This document shows positions 16,929 through 24,903 of a DNA stretch of 38,826 nt, in pieces; position 1 is the first letter of the stretch, and every line of letters begins with the position of its first letter. Source of the stretch: Enterococcus_I eurekensis (GTDB taxonomy: Bacteria; Bacillota; Bacilli; Lactobacillales; Enterococcaceae); NCBI RefSeq assembly GCF_042654605.1, contig NZ_JBHSGT010000040.1, positions 1 to 38,826 on the forward strand, written 5' to 3'. The notes below the pieces were generated by a model that was not told the origin of the DNA, did not search any database, and saw only the letters and a list, made by a program, of their open reading frames with translations. The position numbers and the translations under genes are program-made.

Positions 16929-17693
16929 ATGATTGACTTACATTGCCATATCTTACCCGCAGTCGATGACGGAGCTGCAAGCTTACAAGCAAGCCTTGCA
17001 ATGTCGGAACAAGCAATCGAACAAGGCATTACCCACCTCTTATGTACCCCGCATCACAACAACGGACGCTATGAAAATGATAAAAAATCAATCATTGCGG
17101 CTGTTCACCACTTACAATCCGTCCTTGACGCACGCCACCTCCCACTGACCTTACTCGAAGGTCAAGAGGTGCACGTCACGGGCGAACTCCTCACCTTATT
17201 AAACCAAGATGAACTGTTATTTACCGATTTGACCGATACGTATTTGCTGCTGGAATTCCCGACAATGGACGTCCCGGCTTATAGTGAGTCATTATTTTTT
17301 GAACTCCGAACATTAGGCAAGGTTCCTGTAATTGTCCATCCAGAACGCAATGCGATGTTTCGCGAAGATCCGAATCGCCTAATCCCGTTTTTAGAGATGG
17401 GCTGTTTGGCGCAACTAACTGCACCAAGCATTGTCGGTATTTTCGGCAAAAACATTCAAAAGACAGCGCACGAGATGGTAACACATAATCTCGTCCAGAT
17501 GGTCGCTTCCGATGCGCATGGCGTGACGAAACGCCGTTTTTATTTAAAAGAAGCCTATGAAATCATCGAGCAAGAATGGGGCAAAGAAAAAGTCTTGCAG
17601 ATGCAACAGGTCGCTAGAGACCTCGTTAATGGTGATGAGGTCTCTTATCCAAGTTACACAGAAGTGAAAAAGAAAAAATTTGGATTTTTTTAG
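16929..17693 (+). CDS. cpsB: Capsular PHP-family protein-tyrosine phosphatase (CpsB/Wzh)
   Basis: The protein has 254 residues. The PHP metal ligands are visible: MIDLHCHILPAVDDG (H5, H7, D13), CTPHHN (H42), the middle EGQEVHV, VHPERN and the C-terminal ASDAHG. This manganese-dependent phosphatase removes phosphate from the tyrosine tail of the CpsD kinase. The order CpsC-CpsD-CpsB is the usual Lactobacillus/Enterococcus-type order. An 82-nt gap separates it from cpsD, with GAAAGGAAGTG upstream of the ATG. Confidence 0.94.
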   Translation: MIDLHCHILPAVDDGAASLQASLAMSEQAIEQGITHLLCTPHHNNGRYENDKKSIIAAVHHLQSVLDARHLPLTLLEGQEVHVTGELLTLLNQDELLFTDLTDTYLLLEFPTMDVPAYSESLFFELRTLGKVPVIVHPERNAMFREDPNRLIPFLEMGCLAQLTAPSIVGIFGKNIQKTAHEMVTHNLVQMVASDAHGVTKRRFYLKEAYEIIEQEWGKEKVLQMQQVARDLVNGDEVSYPSYTEVKKKKFGFF

Positions 17694-17704
17694 GGGGAAT
17701 TCGA

Positions 17705-19516
17705 GTGTTTGTGTTAACAAGAAAACGCAAGATCATGATTATCGCACTCGTCGATTTATTGATTTTACTTTTTTCCAATCTATTTGCCTATTTATTTATG
17801 GATCCTTTTGTTTCAATCGAAGTATCCTCTTTACCAGGGATGATGTTGATTACGACCGGGATGTATTTTGTCTTTGGTGTTCTCTTTAAAGTCTTTACTC
17901 GCATGAATCGTTATACGAATTTACAAGAAATTATTGCCATCGTACTCGCGACAACGTCAATGGCAGCTAGTAGTTTATTGTTGAATTGGCTCTTTTACGG
18001 TTCCTTTAGTAAACGCATGATGACGTTTATTTTTTTAGTCAGCACCTTACTGATTGTGATGAGTCGCTTGATGTGGCGACTGTATATCGAACACAAAAAC
18101 GGTTGGCGTAAAGATCGAGGCGAAAAGGCACAACGGACACTAGTTATTGGTGCGGGAGAAGCTGGGCGCATCTTAATTAATAGCGTGACGCATTCACTTA
18201 CTGCACATGAAATTAACATTATCGGTCTGATTGATGATGATCCAAATAAACAACGGATTTATTTAGAAGGTATTCAAGTCAAAGGAATGATTGAAGACTT
18301 GCCTGATTTAATTAAAGAGCATCAAATTGACATGGTGACAATTGCCATTCCGTCATTGACACCGAAGCGATTGCGGGAAATCATTGCCTTATTAAAGACC
18401 ACAAAAGTCAAAGTCAATACGATGCCGTCAATGGAAGAACTGGCTTCGGGGAAAGTTAGTATCTCACGTTTAAAAAACATTGACGTCGTCGATTTACTCG
18501 GACGAGAAGAAGTGAAACTGGATATTGAACAAATCAAAGACCAATTGACGGATAAAGTTATTCTCGTTACGGGAGCGGGTGGTTCGATTGGTTCCGAAAT
18601 TTGTCGCCAAGTGATGCAGTTTACGCCGAAAACCTTAATTTTATTGGGGCATGGCGAAAATTCGATTTACTTAATTGAACGTGAATTACGCCAAAACTTT
18701 GCCACAAAAAGCACCAAAATCATCCCAGTCATTGCCGACGTGCAAGATCGACAACGGATGATGGACGTCATGGCTGAGTATCGACCAGAGATTGTCTATC
18801 ATGCGGCAGCGCATAAGCACGTGCCATTAATGGAAGCTAATCCAAGAGAATCCGTTAAAAACAATGTCTACGGTACAAAAAATGTTGCCGAAGCTGCCAA
18901 AGCAGCAGGTGTTGCAAAATTCGTGATGGTTTCAACCGATAAAGCCAATAATCCACCAAACGTGATGGGTGCAACCAAACGTATTGCCGAACTGATTGTG
19001 ACAGGACTCAACGAAAACAGTCAAACCAAATTCTCAGCAGTTCGCTTTGGTAATGTTTTAGGTTCCCGTGGTAGTGTGATTCCGGTATTCCGGGAACAAA
19101 TTGCCAAAGGTGGTCCGATTACGATTACCGATTTTCGGATGACCCGCTACTTCATGACGATTCCTGAAGCAAGTCGCCTCGTGATTCAATCCGGTGCACT
19201 AGCAAGCGGTGGCGAAATCTTCGTTTTAGATATGGGAGAACCCGTCAAAATCGTTGATTTGGCGAAAAACATGATTCAACTCAGCGGTTATACCGAAAAT
19301 GAGATTAAAATCGTGGAAAGCGGTATTCGTCCCGGTGAAAAACTTTATGAAGAACTTCTTCTTGATGAAGAACGCAATGACCAACAAGTCTTTGATAAAA
19401 TTTTTGTTGGAAATATCAAAGGAGCGAAACTCGAAGAAGTGATGGATTTTGTGGAGAAATTATCAGAAGATGATTGCTTGTTAGCGAAAGAAGTTGTGGC
19501 ATTTGCGAATCGCTAG
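17705..19516 (+). CDS. Membrane-bound nucleotide-sugar 4,6-dehydratase (CapD/FlaA1-like long form)
   Basis: The product has 603 residues and starts at GTG 17705 behind AGGGGGAATTC. Four hydrophobic segments occupy roughly residues 8-120. A first Rossmann-like domain (VIGAGEAGRILI, about 147-158) and a second, catalytic SDR domain (LVTGAGGSIGSEI, about 287-299) follow. STDKANNPPNVMGATKR (about 411-427) carries the T-D-K and M-x-x-x-K pattern typical of PglF/CapD-type UDP-GlcNAc 4,6-dehydratases. The product would be UDP-2-acetamido-2,6-dideoxy-4-hexulose, a precursor of QuiNAc, FucNAc or bacillosamine-type sugars. No separate reductase or aminotransferase for it is obvious in this locus. This is the last of the G+C-richer conserved genes before the A+T-rich variable part. 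Confidence 0.9.
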   Translation: MFVLTRKRKIMIIALVDLLILLFSNLFAYLFMDPFVSIEVSSLPGMMLITTGMYFVFGVLFKVFTRMNRYTNLQEIIAIVLATTSMAASSLLLNWLFYGSFSKRMMTFIFLVSTLLIVMSRLMWRLYIEHKNGWRKDRGEKAQRTLVIGAGEAGRILINSVTHSLTAHEINIIGLIDDDPNKQRIYLEGIQVKGMIEDLPDLIKEHQIDMVTIAIPSLTPKRLREIIALLKTTKVKVNTMPSMEELASGKVSISRLKNIDVVDLLGREEVKLDIEQIKDQLTDKVILVTGAGGSIGSEICRQVMQFTPKTLILLGHGENSIYLIERELRQNFATKSTKIIPVIADVQDRQRMMDVMAEYRPEIVYHAAAHKHVPLMEANPRESVKNNVYGTKNVAEAAKAAGVAKFVMVSTDKANNPPNVMGATKRIAELIVTGLNENSQTKFSAVRFGNVLGSRGSVIPVFREQIAKGGPITITDFRMTRYFMTIPEASRLVIQSGALASGGEIFVLDMGEPVKIVDLAKNMIQLSGYTENEIKIVESGIRPGEKLYEELLLDEERNDQQVFDKIFVGNIKGAKLEEVMDFVEKLSEDDCLLAKEVVAFANR

Positions 19517-19591
19517 CAAATTAAATAAAATATACTCTGAGTTATAACTATGTTGTTGATAAATAGAAACTTTCTTGATTGGATATGTTTT

Positions 19592-19618
19592 TTGACATAA
19601 GCGGAATAAAAGTATGAA
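19592..19618 (+). promoter_or_regulatory. Weak candidate promoter inside the 261-bp gap before the priming transferase
   Basis: TTGACA (19592-19597) and TATGAA (19613-19618) are 15 bp apart, shorter than ideal. The gap 19517-19777 holds no gene and no terminator, so read-through from upstream is also possible. Confidence 0.3.
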
Positions 19619-19777
19619 AATGCTATAAATAGAAAATTTTAATAGTTATAACAGAAATTTAATAATGTACTTTTAGAATACGCTGACACTTAAACAATAC
19701 ATGATCAGGTAATTAAGATTTTAAGAAGAGCGAATATTCAAATAAAAGTGGTAGTAGGTAAAGGGGGATGAACGTAT

Positions 19778-20392
19778 ATGATTTATAAATTATTCAAAAG
19801 AGTATTTGATATAACAATTTCAACGGTTGGATTAATTATTACTTTTCCAATATTGTTAGTAACAGCAGTAGCAATTAAGCTTGAATCCCCAGGACCTATA
19901 ATCTTTAAACAAGAGAGATTAGGTTTAAATGGTAGAGTTTTTAAGATTTATAAATTTAGATCTATGTGTGTAGATGCTGAAAAAAGTGGTGTTTATGAGA
20001 AAAAAGGTGATCCTAGAGTCACTAGAGTAGGAAAATTTATTCGTAAAACGAGTATAGATGAGCTTCCACAATTTATTAATATTTTAAAGGGAGATATGTC
20101 ACTTATTGGACCAAGACCTGCGTTAACTTATCATCCTTGGCCGTATAATGAATATACGACAGAACAAAAAAGAATGTTTGAAGTTCGTCCTGGCGTTACA
20201 GGATGGGCTCAAGTTAATGGTAGAAAAGAAGTTGAATGGCCAAGACGAATTGAACTAAACGTTGAGTACGTAGAGAAGATGTCATTCTATTTTGATTTGA
20301 TGATATTCTTCAAAACTATTTTCAAAGTATTACGAATGGACGATAACCTTAATGTAAAAGAGACTGCTTCGAAGAAAAATACTAATGCGTAA
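19778..20392 (+). CDS. Initiating sugar-phosphate transferase (WcaJ/CpsE/PglC-like short form)
   Basis: The 204-residue protein starts repeat-unit synthesis by moving a hexose- or HexNAc-1-phosphate onto undecaprenyl phosphate. It has one N-terminal re-entrant hydrophobic helix (about 9-35), the conserved P-G-P-x-x-F-K-Q-x-R-x-G segment (SPGPIIFKQERLGLNG), FKIYKFRSM, the catalytic region RKTSIDELPQFINILKGDMS, GPRPAL, and RPGVTGWAQVNGR. The short monotopic form is typical of PglC/WbaP-C-terminal enzymes. The ribosome binding site is GGGGG about 11 nt upstream. It begins the A+T-rich, serotype-specific part of the locus. Confidence 0.92.
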   Translation: MIYKLFKRVFDITISTVGLIITFPILLVTAVAIKLESPGPIIFKQERLGLNGRVFKIYKFRSMCVDAEKSGVYEKKGDPRVTRVGKFIRKTSIDELPQFINILKGDMSLIGPRPALTYHPWPYNEYTTEQKRMFEVRPGVTGWAQVNGRKEVEWPRRIELNVEYVEKMSFYFDLMIFFKTIFKVLRMDDNLNVKETASKKNTNA

Positions 20393-20416
20393 AAATATTT
20401 ATTTGGAGGTTACTTT

Positions 20417-21250
20417 ATGGCTTTGAAATTAATGTATATAACAAATAATACTGAGGTAGCAAAAGTCGCAGAAAAAAGTGGTGTCGATTGGCTGTTTATT
20501 GATCTTGAAATAAACGGTAAGGAAGATAGACAAGGCCATCTAGACACGGTGATATCGAGACATCATATTACTGATGTAAAAAAAATCAAAGAAGTTCTTC
20601 ATACATCAGAGCTAATTGTTAGAGTAAATCCAATATTTCAAGGATCTAAAGCTGAAATTGATCGAGTTATTGCTGATGGAGCAGATATCATTATGTTGCC
20701 TTTTTTTAAAACTAAAAATGAAGTAGAAACTTTTGTTAGATATGTATCTGGAAGAGTGAAAACAATGTTATTATTGGAAACTCCAGAGGCTGTTGGAGTT
20801 ATAGATGATATTTTAAGTGTTGATGGAATTGATTTTATTCATATTGGATTAAATGATCTTCATCTGGGATACGGTCTTACATTCATGTTTGAACTATTAT
20901 CAGACGGAACTGTTGAAAAACTATGCAATAAGTTTAAAGAAAAAAATATTCCATATGGATTTGGTGGTATCGCTCAATTAGGACAGGGGGCCCTCCCAGC
21001 TGAATATATTATTGGAGAACATTACAGACTAAATTCAACAATGGTAATTCTCTCTAGAAGTTTCTGTGATATGAATAAAATTAAAAATATTGAAGAGGCT
21101 GAAGAATTATTTGAAAGAGGAATTTCTGAAGTTCGTCGTTATGAGAACGAATTAAGTAAAAAGAATCGAGATTTTTTTGAAGAAAACAGATTAAGTATAA
21201 TAAATAAAATCAATTCAATCAGCAATCAAAAGGTGAAATTAGATGAATAA
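20417..21250 (+). CDS. HpcH/HpaI aldolase/citrate-lyase family protein in the polysaccharide locus
   Basis: The 277-residue product is a TIM-barrel of the HpaI family. It shows VDWLFIDLE (about 24-32), the active-site arginine in LIVRVNP, the metal-ligand glutamate in LLLETPEAV (about residue 120), and the metal-ligand aspartate in HIGLNDLHLGYGL (about 145). The histidine that normally follows the early D-x-E motif in HpaI (GEH) is replaced: here DLEI. Such enzymes join or split pyruvate and an aldehyde or acyl-CoA, so it may make a 2-oxo-acid precursor. It overlaps the next gene by 8 nt (translational coupling with the 2-hydroxyacid dehydrogenase), which strongly suggests a shared pathway. 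The exact substrate is unknown. Confidence 0.85.
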   Translation: MALKLMYITNNTEVAKVAEKSGVDWLFIDLEINGKEDRQGHLDTVISRHHITDVKKIKEVLHTSELIVRVNPIFQGSKAEIDRVIADGADIIMLPFFKTKNEVETFVRYVSGRVKTMLLLETPEAVGVIDDILSVDGIDFIHIGLNDLHLGYGLTFMFELLSDGTVEKLCNKFKEKNIPYGFGGIAQLGQGALPAEYIIGEHYRLNSTMVILSRSFCDMNKIKNIEEAEELFERGISEVRRYENELSKKNRDFFEENRLSIINKINSISNQKVKLDE

Positions 21251-22139
21251 ATTATTACTCACTGGAGCATTTAAATATAGTCAAAAACAATTGAATATAT
21301 TAGAGAATTTGGGATACAATATTATTTTCATCCAAGATGAGAGAGAAAAATTAACAATCGATGTCGCTGATATTGATGCTGTTGTCTGTAACAGTTTATT
21401 TTTACATAATGATATCAATAATTTTACAAGTCTTAAATTTATTCAACTTACGAGTGCAGGATTAGATAGGGTTCCTCTTGATTATATATATAAAAATGAT
21501 ATTCAACTTTTTAGTGCTAAGGGAGTATATAGTATCCCGATGGCAGAATGGACGGTTCTTAAGATTTTAGAAATATATAAAAAGAGTCATTTTTTTTATG
21601 AAAATCAACGTTTACATAAATGGGAAAAACAAAGAGATTTATTTGAATTAACAGGCAAGACAGCTTCCATAATAGGTTATGGTGAAGTAGGATACGAAAT
21701 ATCAAAAAGATTAAAAGCGTTTGATATGAATATAATCAGTGTTGCTAGAAGAAAACATGAAAACAAATATATAGATGAAGCATTTTTAATTGATGACATT
21801 GAAAAGGTATTAAGAAAATCAGATGTTGTTATTTTTACATTACCATTGAAAGACGAGACAAAACATATTTTGAATGAAGATAAAATGAGAATAATGAAAG
21901 ATAATTCAATTATCGTAAATGTTTCTCGAGGTGGAATTATCGACGAAACAGCTCTTGTCAATTTTTTGAAAGAAGATAAATTTTTAGGAGTAGCGTTAGA
22001 CGTTTTTGAAAAAGAACCTTTAAGTAATAGTTTTTTATGGGAGTTTGAGAAAGTAATCATCACACCTCATAATTCATTTGTTTCTGATAAAGTGAACGAG
22101 AGACTATTTAAATTGATTTTAAGTAATATTACAAAATAG
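21243..22139 (+). CDS. D-isomer-specific 2-hydroxyacid dehydrogenase
   Basis: The 298-residue protein has the NAD-binding GYGEVG motif (residues about 144-149) and the family's three catalytic residues in order: Arg in NVSRGGIID, Glu in FEKEPL, and His in TPHNS. It reduces a 2-oxo acid to a D-2-hydroxy acid, or the reverse, in the cytoplasm. The gene starts inside the end of the HpaI-like gene and is followed 24 nt later by the AsnB-like gene, so the three form one tight block. The protein is somewhat short (relatives often 310-330 residues), mostly by a compact N-terminal domain. The natural substrate is inferred to be the product of the upstream aldolase-like enzyme. Confidence 0.9.
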   Translation: MNKLLLTGAFKYSQKQLNILENLGYNIIFIQDEREKLTIDVADIDAVVCNSLFLHNDINNFTSLKFIQLTSAGLDRVPLDYIYKNDIQLFSAKGVYSIPMAEWTVLKILEIYKKSHFFYENQRLHKWEKQRDLFELTGKTASIIGYGEVGYEISKRLKAFDMNIISVARRKHENKYIDEAFLIDDIEKVLRKSDVVIFTLPLKDETKHILNEDKMRIMKDNSIIVNVSRGGIIDETALVNFLKEDKFLGVALDVFEKEPLSNSFLWEFEKVIITPHNSFVSDKVNERLFKLILSNITK

Positions 22140-22163
22140 TATTTAATACGAGAGGAACCAAAA

Positions 22164-23786
22164 ATGCATACTAAAAAAGAAATTGAAGAAATATTAGATG
22201 TATATCCAAAGTATAGAGAGACATTATTTATTAGGGGATATTTAATTACAGATAAGAATATTGATTTTGATGATACCTATCCTTTTTATAACAACTGGAA
22301 TAAAATAAATTTTGGAACTTTAACAAATGGGAATCAATTAAGTATTTATTATCATAAAGCACAAGATTTTTACAGATATTCTGAACAAGATATAGAAATT
22401 GCTATTATAGGACATGCTTATAATCCATTTGATTTTGTACATGATGAAAATCAAATTTTGAGAGACTTAGTTAGCCAATATAAAATTAGTAAAGAACAAT
22501 TTTTTGATAAAGTCAATGAATTAACGGGTATTCATTTGATTGTAGTTAATTATAAAGGTTTAATTTTTGGTGTACAAGATTGTTCAGGAATGAAGTCATG
22601 TTATTTTGGGAGAGTAGAAGATAAAATATGGATTACCTCACACCCTCAATTAGTTGGTGACTTGTGTGATTTGACCATGGACTTATTCGTCAATAAATTA
22701 GTTCATTCAAAACCATATAACATTGGGAACAAGCATCTACCAGGCAATATGAGTCCATATAAAGAGCTTAAAAGATTAGGCGGAAATACTTATTTTAATT
22801 ATGATAATAATTTTAAAATTATCCGGTTTTATCCTGTGCAACCACATGCAGAAATTTCTAATCAAAATGAGTTTGATGATGGGATTAATAAAATCGGAAA
22901 AATTATGCATAATAATATATCTCTAGCAGCTCTTAAATGGGATAAACCTGCTATTTCGTTGACTGGGGGAACTGATAGTAAGACAACATTAGCTTGTGCA
23001 AACGGTTTGTATGATAAATACAAATATTTTAGTTTTCATTGTAAGGAACCCGAAATCATAGATGCAAAAGCTGCTGGATTAATTTGTGAGGAACTAAATT
23101 TAAAGCATGATGTATATCCAATTCCTGATAAAAATGAAGATGTTGAAGATTTTGAAGTTTTGAAAAAAATAATTAATCATAACTCATCCTATTTTAAAAA
23201 TACTGCCGACCATGAAATACGAAAAATGATTACATTATATAGATTAAATGATTTTGATATTGAGTTGAAATCATGGGCTTCAGAAACTGCAAGAGTTTTT
23301 TTAGAGAGAAAATACGAAGTAGATATGCCAGTTAAATTAACAGAAAGACATTTTAGTATATTTCAAACACGATATTTTTTAACTCCTAATTTATTAAGAA
23401 AATCTGATGAAGTATATAAAGAATTTATGAATGAGATTGGATTAACAGGACCATTATTTAATTTCGAACATACAGATCTTTTTTACTGGGAGGTTCGAAT
23501 GGGGGCTTGGGGGACATCTGTGACTTCTTCACTCGATTTTTGTCACAATGTCACAATGCCAATAAATAATAGAAAACTTCTTGAACTATTTTTATCTTTT
23601 CCACACGATGACAGAAAAACCGATCGTGTTCATAAAAATGTAATTAAACTTTACAATAAAAATATTCATGATATGGATGTGGAAATTAAAAATTTATACT
23701 TCCATTCACATAGAATTTGGATAGAAAAAATATACTACTATTATAGGACGCTATTTTATAAAGGTGCTAATAAGAAGAGGTCGTAA
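22164..23786 (+). CDS. Asparagine-synthetase-like PP-loop ligase lacking the glutaminase cysteine
   Basis: The protein has 540 residues. The N-terminal half has the shape of the AsnB glutaminase fold (IAIIGHAYNPFDF, VVNYKGLIFGVQDCSGMKSCYF), but the second residue is His, not the catalytic Cys2, so it cannot take ammonia from glutamine by the normal route. The C-terminal synthetase domain has the ATP pyrophosphatase loop SLTGGTDS (265-272) followed by Lys. AsnB-like enzymes of this kind (beta-lactam synthetase, lasso-peptide cyclase) adenylate a carboxylate and couple it to an amine other than ammonia. Here it could attach a hydroxy acid to an amino sugar, or modify a uronic acid. It lies in a block with an aldolase-like gene and a hydroxyacid dehydrogenase, and 2 nt before a glycosyltransferase. 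Confidence 0.8.
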   Translation: MHTKKEIEEILDVYPKYRETLFIRGYLITDKNIDFDDTYPFYNNWNKINFGTLTNGNQLSIYYHKAQDFYRYSEQDIEIAIIGHAYNPFDFVHDENQILRDLVSQYKISKEQFFDKVNELTGIHLIVVNYKGLIFGVQDCSGMKSCYFGRVEDKIWITSHPQLVGDLCDLTMDLFVNKLVHSKPYNIGNKHLPGNMSPYKELKRLGGNTYFNYDNNFKIIRFYPVQPHAEISNQNEFDDGINKIGKIMHNNISLAALKWDKPAISLTGGTDSKTTLACANGLYDKYKYFSFHCKEPEIIDAKAAGLICEELNLKHDVYPIPDKNEDVEDFEVLKKIINHNSSYFKNTADHEIRKMITLYRLNDFDIELKSWASETARVFLERKYEVDMPVKLTERHFSIFQTRYFLTPNLLRKSDEVYKEFMNEIGLTGPLFNFEHTDLFYWEVRMGAWGTSVTSSLDFCHNVTMPINNRKLLELFLSFPHDDRKTDRVHKNVIKLYNKNIHDMDVEIKNLYFHSHRIWIEKIYYYYRTLFYKGANKKRS

Positions 23787-23788
23787 AT

Positions 23789-24889
23789 ATGAAATTTATA
23801 TTGATATCCCCCAAAAATAGAACTGTATATAATTTTAGAGGAGATTTGATAAAGGAGATACAAGCTAAAGGTTATGACGTGATTGTGACAGGTCCGAATG
23901 ATGAGGGAATAAAACATATTCAAGAATTAGGAGTTCGATTTGAAAAAATTAAGTTAGATAAAACTGGAATTAATATAATAGCAGATTTACAGTATACTAT
24001 TAAACTTTTGAGATTTTTTAAAAGCGAAAAACCAGATGCCATCTTAAGCTATACAATTAAACCAGTAATTTATGGTTCTATTGCAGCAAAATTAGCAGGA
24101 ATTAAAAATATTAATTCTATGATTACAGGTGTGGGTTATGTATTTACAGCGGAAACATTTAAGGCAAAAATAATTAGATTTTTCGCTTCATTATTATATA
24201 AGCTGGGTTTAAATTCTTCAACAAATGTAATTTTTCAGAATAGTGATGACATGAAGGAATTTATAGATCGTGGTTTAATTAAAGAAAAAAAGTGTAGACT
24301 AGTTAGCGGATCGGGTGTAAATATGGAGAACTTTAAACCTACATTATATCCCGATAATATTACATTCTTCATGTTATCTCGCGTTTTATACAGTAAAGGT
24401 ATTAGAGAATATTTAGAAGCTGCTAAGAAGGTAAAAATTAAGTATCCTAATGTCACCTTTATGTTGTTAGGTGCTGTAGAAAATATGCAGGATTCAATGA
24501 GTATGACCGAATTAAAACCGTATATAGAGAAAGGGATAATTGAATATTTTGGTGAGACTAATGATGTTTCTAAGTACTATGCAAAAGCTTCAGTATTTGT
24601 CTTGCCATCGTATCGAGAAGGTACCCCTAGGACTGTATTAGAAGCGATGGCTATGGCTAGACCTATTATTACTACGAATGCGCCGGGATGTAGAGGAACT
24701 GTAAATGAAGGAGAAAATGGATTCCTAGTTCCTATAAAAGACATCAACTTATTGGCAGAAAAAATGGAATGGTTTATAAAAAATCCCGAGATGGTTGTTG
24801 AAATGGGTAAGGCAAGCTTAAATTTATGTCAGACGAGATTTAATGTAGATAAAGTGAATCATGATATGATAAAATATATGAATTTATAG
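23789..24889 (+). CDS. Family 4 glycosyltransferase (GT-B fold)
   Basis: The 366-residue protein has an N-terminal GT4-type acceptor domain (FILISPKNRTVYNFRGDLIKEI) as in CapM/PglA-like enzymes. The C-terminal nucleotide-sugar-binding domain carries FVLPSYREGTPRTVLEAMA, where the two glutamates form the E-x7-E motif (REGTPRTVLE), followed by GENGFLVP. The enzyme adds a sugar to the lipid-linked repeat unit in the cytoplasm, probably as the second sugar, as relatives act on undecaprenyl-diphospho-HexNAc. The sugar donor cannot be read directly. The start ATG 23789 lies 2 nt after the AsnB-like gene, and AAGAGG lies within that gene's end. Confidence 0.9.
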   Translation: MKFILISPKNRTVYNFRGDLIKEIQAKGYDVIVTGPNDEGIKHIQELGVRFEKIKLDKTGINIIADLQYTIKLLRFFKSEKPDAILSYTIKPVIYGSIAAKLAGIKNINSMITGVGYVFTAETFKAKIIRFFASLLYKLGLNSSTNVIFQNSDDMKEFIDRGLIKEKKCRLVSGSGVNMENFKPTLYPDNITFFMLSRVLYSKGIREYLEAAKKVKIKYPNVTFMLLGAVENMQDSMSMTELKPYIEKGIIEYFGETNDVSKYYAKASVFVLPSYREGTPRTVLEAMAMARPIITTNAPGCRGTVNEGENGFLVPIKDINLLAEKMEWFIKNPEMVVEMGKASLNLCQTRFNVDKVNHDMIKYMNL

Positions 24890-24903
24890 AGGAGTATCTA
24901 ATA

